Part shown: one piece after another, positions 59,755 to 64,000 of the stretch
How positions within the stretch are numbered: the stretch's first letter is position 1
Layout: the number at the start of each line of letters is the position of its first letter
Assembly (NCBI GenBank): GCA_045809925.1
Contig: JBJMWX010000108.1
Span: 7,470 to 71,469, forward strand
DNA length: 64,000 bases
Reading direction: 5' to 3'
Source of the DNA: CADDYX01 sp045809925
Lineage (GTDB): Bacteria > Verrucomicrobiota > Verrucomicrobiia > Chthoniobacterales > UBA10450
Notes under the pieces: generated by a model
The model's input: the letters and a program-made list of their open reading frames with translations, nothing else
The model's database searches: none
Told to the model about the DNA's origin: nothing
Translations under genes and position numbers: made by a program

Positions 59755-60489
59755 TCATTTCGCGCTCGTCGCGACGATTGCTTCCGGCCGATACATGTCG
59801 TGATTGCTCCCTTGGAATTCAGCCTTCAGCTTCACTTTGAACCGGGAGAGATCCACGATGTCCCAACGGGTGAAGCTCCAGTGAGCAGCGCTCCGCGCCT
59901 CGTGCTCAAAACCGAGAATGAGGTGGACGGCCTCATCCCGCACTTTGTTCGTAGAAAGTTTCGGTTCGAAATAGAACGTGCGGAAGCTGCTGTCGCGGCT
60001 GCCGGCGGCGTAGAGCTTCGGGTCGAGGTAGTAGACGCGTTCTGAGCGGAGATCAACGAGGCGGAGGTCCGGATAACCTGAACGTTGCGCGTGATCGTTG
60101 GCCGTCTGCGGGATTTCGCAGCGCAAGCCTGGCTCCGCGTTCAGCAGCTCGCGAACGAGATCTTCGAAATGGCTGCTCACTTCGTTAATTCGCGGAACGC
60201 TCTGCACCGGATTGCCCGGGGCGTTCATCCGCTCCAACACTTCATCCAGCTTACTGCTGAGCGCCTTGATCACTCGCTGGTCGGCAGCGTTCTGCCGATC
60301 GACCGGAATGACGCGTTTGCCAGTCGCGTCGAAAATCACCTGTGCGAAAGGGATTTCGCGCAGCTCCCGATCCTGCTTCAGCAGCCACGGAACGAGTCCG
60401 TCGACCGGCGAATTCTCATTCGCTGGTTCGGCTAATGCCGATGCTGCGGCAAGTAATATCGATGCCGTAAAGACCGCGCTGAGCTTCAC
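59755..60489 (-). CDS. Exported protein of unknown function, PD-(D/E)XK-like pattern
   Basis: 244 residues with a signal peptide (1-20, ending ALA). The stretch PD at 140-141 followed by DPK at 156-158, with a possible Glu at 109, resembles the PD-(D/E)XK nuclease motif, and TFYFEPK follows. This is a pattern, not a proven homology; a plain secreted protein of unknown role is equally likely. The ATG overlaps the deoA stop by 4 bases (ATGA), so it is translated with deoA. No DNA-binding domain is evident. Confidence 0.7.
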   Translation of the reverse strand: MKLSAVFTASILLAAASALAEPANENSPVDGLVPWLLKQDRELREIPFAQVIFDATGKRVIPVDRQNAADQRVIKALSSKLDEVLERMNAPGNPVQSVPRINEVSSHFEDLVRELLNAEPGLRCEIPQTANDHAQRSGYPDLRLVDLRSERVYYLDPKLYAAGSRDSSFRTFYFEPKLSTNKVRDEAVHLILGFEHEARSAAHWSFTRWDIVDLSRFKVKLKAEFQGSNHDMYRPEAIVATSAK

Positions 60490-61718
60490 GCGATCGCGAC
60501 TGCCTGGTCCAACATTAGCAATACGGAACTGAGCGCGCGTTCGCTTCGCGCGTGGATCTGAAAGAGCGGCTCGCCTTTGTCGACCTGCTCTCCGATTTTC
60601 TTCATTCCGGAGAAGCCAACGGCAAAATCGATCTCATCAGCAGCGTGGTGGCGCCCGGCACCGAGGAGCAACGCCGCGCGCCCAATTAGTTCCGCATCCA
60701 TCTTCGTGATCGAGCCGGCGGTCTTCGCCGGAAAGCCACGCTCGACCGGAGCAGCGTGGATTTTGGTGAGCTTCTCGAGGGCCGAGGCATCTCCGTCCTG
60801 CGCGTAAACCAGTGCCACGAATTTTCGCCATGCCGTGCCGTCGCAAAGCCAGGATGTGAGTTGCTTGCGCGGTGTGTTCACGACCTTTGTCGCCAGATCG
60901 AGCACAAGCTGGATTACGTCCGCCGGGCCGCCGCCCTGCAGAATTTCGACGCATTCGGCGACTTCAAGCGCGTTGCCAACCGCCCGGCCGAGCGGCTCGT
61001 CCATCGGGCTAAGCAAATGTGCAACTTGCACGCCCATCGCCACGCCCACCTCGCTCATCGCATCGGCAAGTTCTTGCGCTTCGGCGCGCGTTTTCATGAA
61101 CGCGCCGCGGCCAAATTTCACGTCGAGCACGAGCCGGTCGAGAGACTCCGCGAGTTTCTTGCCCATGATGCTGGCGACGAGCAGGGGCTGGGAGTGAATC
61201 GTGCCGGTGAGATTGCGCAACGAATAGAGCTTCTTGTCCGCCGGGCAGATATCCGCCGTCTGGCCGATCATGAAAACGCCGAGGCTCTTCAATTGGGCGA
61301 GTGCACGACGTTCATCGAGATTGACGTTGAAGCCGGGAATGCTTTCGAGTTTGTCGAGGGTGCCACCGGTGATGCCGAGCGCTCGGCCGGAGATCATCGG
61401 AACCCAGGCCTCGCTACAGGCAAGCAAGGGCGCGAGGACGAGCGAAGTTTTGTCCCCAACGCCGCCACTGGAATGTTTGTCGACCTTGATGGGGGAATCG
61501 TCGGGATACTTCAGCACCCGGCCGCTCTTCATCACCGACGTGGTGAGATGCTGCGTTTCCGCCGCAGTCATCCCGCGAAACAACACGGCCATCGCCCAGG
61601 CGCTCATCTGGTAATCGGGAATGCCATTTTCCGTAAATCCCGCGATGAGGAACTCGATCTCTTCCTCTGTGAGTTCGCCGCCGTCGCGTTTGCGCTCGAT
61701 CAATGTGGGAACGTGCAT
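60486..61718 (-). CDS. deoA: Thymidine/pyrimidine-nucleoside phosphorylase
   Basis: 410 residues. The N-terminal helical domain and the phosphate-binding KHSSGGVGDKTS at 81-92 are typical, as is the signature SGRALGITGGTLDKLES. It cleaves thymidine or pyrimidine nucleosides to base and (deoxy)ribose-1-phosphate. I chose the ATG at 61718, sharing one base with the deoB stop (TGATG); the longer frame overlaps deoB. Slightly shorter than E. coli DeoA; Pdp of Gram-positive bacteria is the closest size. Confidence 0.92.
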   Translation of the reverse strand: MHVPTLIERKRDGGELTEEEIEFLIAGFTENGIPDYQMSAWAMAVLFRGMTAAETQHLTTSVMKSGRVLKYPDDSPIKVDKHSSGGVGDKTSLVLAPLLACSEAWVPMISGRALGITGGTLDKLESIPGFNVNLDERRALAQLKSLGVFMIGQTADICPADKKLYSLRNLTGTIHSQPLLVASIMGKKLAESLDRLVLDVKFGRGAFMKTRAEAQELADAMSEVGVAMGVQVAHLLSPMDEPLGRAVGNALEVAECVEILQGGGPADVIQLVLDLATKVVNTPRKQLTSWLCDGTAWRKFVALVYAQDGDASALEKLTKIHAAPVERGFPAKTAGSITKMDAELIGRAALLLGAGRHHAADEIDFAVGFSGMKKIGEQVDKGEPLFQIHARSERALSSVLLMLDQAVAIA

Positions 61719-62845
61719 CAGTTCAAAAATGAGCAGGCTGCCGGCCACTTGCGCTTCAAATGAAAATAATCTGCGAGGGTGCCGGCGACGTCGGCGAACG
61801 TCTCGCGCGTCCCGAGATGACGGCGCTGGTTTTGATGCAGAACAAACAGCGGCACTTCTTCGCGGGTGTGATCCGTGCCTCGAAATGTCGGATCGTTTCC
61901 GTGATCCGCCGTGATAATGACCAGATCCGCCGGCTCGATTTGCGGCAAAAACGCCGCCAGCCACTCGTCAAATTCACGCAGCGCGGCCGCGTAGCCGGCG
62001 ACATCGCGCCGATGTCCAAAGACTGAGTCGAAGTCGACGAGATTGGCGAAGATCAATGCGCCGTGCGCAACCGGCCAAAGCGCCGCGATCTGGTCCATTC
62101 CTTCAGCATTGCTCGCCGTCGGGCGCGACTCGCTGATTCCTTCGCCGGCGAAAATGTCATGGATCTTTCCGACGCTGATCACGCGCTGGCCAGCATCGCG
62201 GATCGCGTTCAGGACGGTAGGCGGTGGGCGCATCGAAAAATCATGGCGATTTGCGGTCCGCCGAAACGTGCCTGGCTCCCCCACGAACGGTCGCGCGATG
62301 ACACGGCCGATGCGAAGCGGATCGCAGTGGTGGCGCGCAATTCGGCAAATTTCGTAAAGACGATCGAGCGGCACGACCTTTTCATGCGCGGCGATTTGCA
62401 GAACGGAATCTGCCGACGTGTAGAGGATGAGCCGGCCGCTTTGCACGTGCTCGGCGCCGAGTTCCTCGAGAATCGTCGTGCCGCTGCGGGCGTAATTGCC
62501 GATGAACTGGACGCCGGCTTCCGCTTCGATCGCGTGGACGAGATCGTCGGGGAAGCGTTCGTAGACGGCAAACGGCTGCTCCAGAACCGCTCCCGCCAGC
62601 TCCCAGTGCCCGGTCGTGGTGTCCTTGCCTGCCGAACGTTCGCGCATCTTGCCGTAGCTGGCGCGCACCAGATTGTTGCGACCGAACAAGCGGGCCAGGC
62701 CTAACGACTCGAGCGTCGGCAGGCAAAGATCGGGGACGTGCGCGAAGAGATGGCCGAGCGTGTTTGCTCCGGTGTCGCCGTAGCTCGCCGCATCCGGCGC
62801 GTTACCGATGCCGACGCTATCTAGAACCAGCAGGAGCGCGCGCAC
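61718..62845 (-). CDS. deoB: Phosphopentomutase
   Basis: 375 residues. MRALLLVLDSVGIGNAPDA carries the first metal ligand; the phosphorylated threonine is in DTTTGHWELAG, and TADHGNDPTFRGTDHTREEVP holds the remaining metal ligands. The enzyme interconverts ribose-1-phosphate and ribose-5-phosphate (and deoxy forms), using the DeoA product. GTG start at 62845, six bases after the ALDH-like gene. deoC is not present here. Confidence 0.94.
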   Translation of the reverse strand: MRALLLVLDSVGIGNAPDAASYGDTGANTLGHLFAHVPDLCLPTLESLGLARLFGRNNLVRASYGKMRERSAGKDTTTGHWELAGAVLEQPFAVYERFPDDLVHAIEAEAGVQFIGNYARSGTTILEELGAEHVQSGRLILYTSADSVLQIAAHEKVVPLDRLYEICRIARHHCDPLRIGRVIARPFVGEPGTFRRTANRHDFSMRPPPTVLNAIRDAGQRVISVGKIHDIFAGEGISESRPTASNAEGMDQIAALWPVAHGALIFANLVDFDSVFGHRRDVAGYAAALREFDEWLAAFLPQIEPADLVIITADHGNDPTFRGTDHTREEVPLFVLHQNQRRHLGTRETFADVAGTLADYFHLKRKWPAACSFLN

Positions 62846-62851
62846 GGCGGA

Positions 62852-63733
62852 TCACACGCCGATCGGATGCCACGCTGTCTTCAGTTCCACCGTGTCGAGA
62901 ATCCAGTAAGGATTTTCCGCGTCTTCGGTTTGCCAGCGCCGCGCGGCGATCTCGCGGCGCACATAACGTTTAACATTAGATGCCGCGCCGCCTTGCAGTT
63001 CTCGGCCGAGCTTTGGATCACCGGAAGCGTCCACGACCGCATTCACGTCCATGTGGCTGGCGAATTGCGGGCCGAGCTCAGCCCGGTCGCCGGCAAGGAC
63101 GTTGACGACCCCGACCGGCAGATCGCTCGTGGCGATGATTTCGGAGAACGTGAGCGCGGCCAGCGGATTGCCCATCGAAGGGAGCACGACCGCCGTGTTC
63201 CCGGATAAGATTGCCGGTGCAACGAGTGAAATGAATGCGAGGAGCGGACTTTCGTCGGGACAAATGATTCCGACCACGCCGGTCGGCTCCGGCATAGTGA
63301 AGTTAAAGTGCGAGCTCGCCACCGGATTCACGCTGCTGAAGAGCTGTGAAAATTTGTCCGTCCACCCTGCGTAGTAAACCAGCCGATCGACGGCCGTAGC
63401 GGCTTCTCGTTCTGCGTCCGCCCGCCGCGCGCCGCGTGCCCGCGCGATTTCAGCCGTGAGCTGCGGCCGCCGCGTTTCCAGCATCTCGGCAGCGCGATAA
63501 AGGATTTGTCCACGCAGATAGGCGCTCTGCCTCGACCAGCCATTGAACGCCTGGCGCGCGGCGGAGACCGCATCGCGGAAGTCTTTGCGCGACGCCCGGC
63601 AGTAGTTGGCGACGGGTGCGCCGTCGCGCTCCGTTGTCGCGAGAACACGGCCGCTCTCGCTCCGCACCAATTTGCCGCCAATGAACAGCTTGTAAGTCTT
63701 TGCGACCGCTAACCGCGCGCCGGTTCTGCCCAC
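62852..63733 (-). CDS. Truncated aldehyde dehydrogenase-like protein
   Basis: 293 residues; the family usually has 450-500. The N-terminal part is a normal ALDH NAD-binding start (FIGGKLVRSESGR, PTGVVGIICPDESPLLAF, GNTAVVLPS), but the chain ends at WHPIGV without the catalytic cysteine region. It stands alone, with no full-length ALDH next to it in the window (the right neighbour is a divergent gene). It could be a partner subunit or a decaying gene. It precedes deoB by six bases, so it is read in the deoxynucleoside operon. Confidence 0.85.
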   Translation of the reverse strand: MGRTGARLAVAKTYKLFIGGKLVRSESGRVLATTERDGAPVANYCRASRKDFRDAVSAARQAFNGWSRQSAYLRGQILYRAAEMLETRRPQLTAEIARARGARRADAEREAATAVDRLVYYAGWTDKFSQLFSSVNPVASSHFNFTMPEPTGVVGIICPDESPLLAFISLVAPAILSGNTAVVLPSMGNPLAALTFSEIIATSDLPVGVVNVLAGDRAELGPQFASHMDVNAVVDASGDPKLGRELQGGAASNVKRYVRREIAARRWQTEDAENPYWILDTVELKTAWHPIGV

Positions 63734-63792
63734 GAACTGAGGATTGCGTATCGGAACGAAAAAGAAAATGGTTATCCGAACCTTCCGCCCTC

Positions 63793-64000
63793 ATGGATCG
63801 ATCTGAAAAAATATTTGTCGCTGGTCACCGCGGCCTCGTGGGCGGCGCGGTTGTCCGGTTGCTTGAAGCGGAGGGCTTCACTCGTCTACTGAAACGCGAC
63901 CGGCGCGAGCTAGATTTGACCGACGAGAGAGCGGTCGACGAATTTTTCAGGCGGGAACGGCCGGCGATCGTGATTTTCGCCGCAGCCAAGGTCGGCGGGA
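63793..64000 (+). CDS. fcl: GDP-L-fucose synthase (partial, runs off right edge)
   Basis: 69 codons are in the window. MDRSEKIFVAGHRGLVGGAV carries the extended-SDR nucleotide motif GHRGLVG typical of GDP-L-fucose synthase, and LDLTDERAVDEFF and IFAAAKVGG continue in that pattern. The enzyme makes GDP-L-fucose from GDP-4-keto-6-deoxymannose. It is divergent from the ALDH-like gene, with 59 bases between. Mannose dehydratase (gmd) may follow beyond the window. Confidence 0.85.
   Translation, partial: MDRSEKIFVAGHRGLVGGAVVRLLEAEGFTRLLKRDRRELDLTDERAVDEFFRRERPAIVIFAAAKVGG

Noticed and set aside
60756..61763. Plus-strand open frame of 335 codons opposite deoA
   Set aside because: deoA motifs on the minus strand are intact; the plus frame is antisense without similarity to anything recognised.

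Overview
The window is GC-rich, densely coded bacterial DNA. It has many short or overlapping gene junctions (ATGA, GTGA, TTGA, TGATG) and frequent GTG/TTG starts. The gene content points to a Gram-negative bacterium of the Verrucomicrobiota, probably a soil or freshwater Chthoniobacterales-type lineage. The reasons are the PilM-PilN-PilO-plus-small-partner locus (the arrangement known around Akkermansia Amuc_1098-1102), the Bat aerotolerance operon, the type II secretion-like pseudopilin operon, and a large BNR/Asp-box exoprotein of the kind common in Acidobacteria and Verrucomicrobia. This placement is an inference from gene content; no rRNA gene is present. No stretch longer than about 300 bases lacks a gene, and I see no CRISPR array, insertion sequence or prophage.

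Layout. 1-2542 (minus): pilM, pilN, pilO and the start of a fourth secreted partner that runs off the left edge, preceded by a 467-residue cytoplasmic protein of unknown function. 4062-12322 (minus): a complete Bat-type operon, moxR, DUF58, DUF4381, batA, a fused batB-batC, batD, batE. 12441-14453 (minus): der and pgsA. 14522-16941 (plus): tRNA-Leu(TAA), an FMN reductase, an ArfB-like release factor, a Gfo/Idh/MocA oxidoreductase and a small lipoprotein, closed by a bidirectional terminator against gyrA. 16990-22210 (minus): gyrB-gyrA. 22368-23815 (plus): psd and pssA. 23887-28341: a sugar nucleotidyltransferase, a DoxX membrane protein and the BNR protein. 28468-31911 (minus): an FTR1 iron permease, an outer membrane barrel, a c-type cytochrome lipoprotein, then a PilT-like ATPase. 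32029-36982 (plus): gspH, I, J, K, L, M homologues and a proline-rich secreted protein. These converge on a minus-strand gspF, unknown, gspG operon (37049-39814). 39969-44693 (plus): two small envelope proteins, hemL and a glycoside hydrolase-glycosyltransferase fusion, with tRNA-Cys(GCA) on the minus strand between them. 44718-45638 (minus): rluD. 45694-53069 (plus): Ser/Thr kinase, ClpX-like ATPase, membrane cyclase-like protein, recR, lipA, GT2. 53077-63733 (minus): one long run with ALDH fragment, deoB, deoA, an unknown secreted protein, ribBA, ribH, nusB, ftsY, an MFS transporter, msrB, rarD and an unknown gene. 63793 to the right edge (plus): the start of a GDP-L-fucose synthase gene.

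Themes. Much of the window serves the cell envelope: a type IV pilus assembly platform, a type II secretion-like pseudopilus and its platform, the Bat complex, phospholipid synthesis (pgsA, psd, pssA) and glycan enzymes. The secretin and the assembly ATPases (GspE/PilB) are not here. Housekeeping genes (der, gyrAB, hemL, lipA, recR, rib, ftsY, nusB, deoAB) fill the rest.

Most notable findings. A dispersed family of short imperfect palindromes with TGTAG...CTACA ends supplies the in-frame TAG stop codons of der, arfB and hemL. One copy encodes most of the prepilin leader of the GspI homologue. Other points of interest are the GH-GT fusion with both catalytic glutamates, a ClpX-like unfoldase without a zinc-binding domain, a class III cyclase-like protein with altered catalytic residues, a BatB-BatC fusion, an aldehyde dehydrogenase without its catalytic half, and a GyrA carrying Ala83/Pro87.
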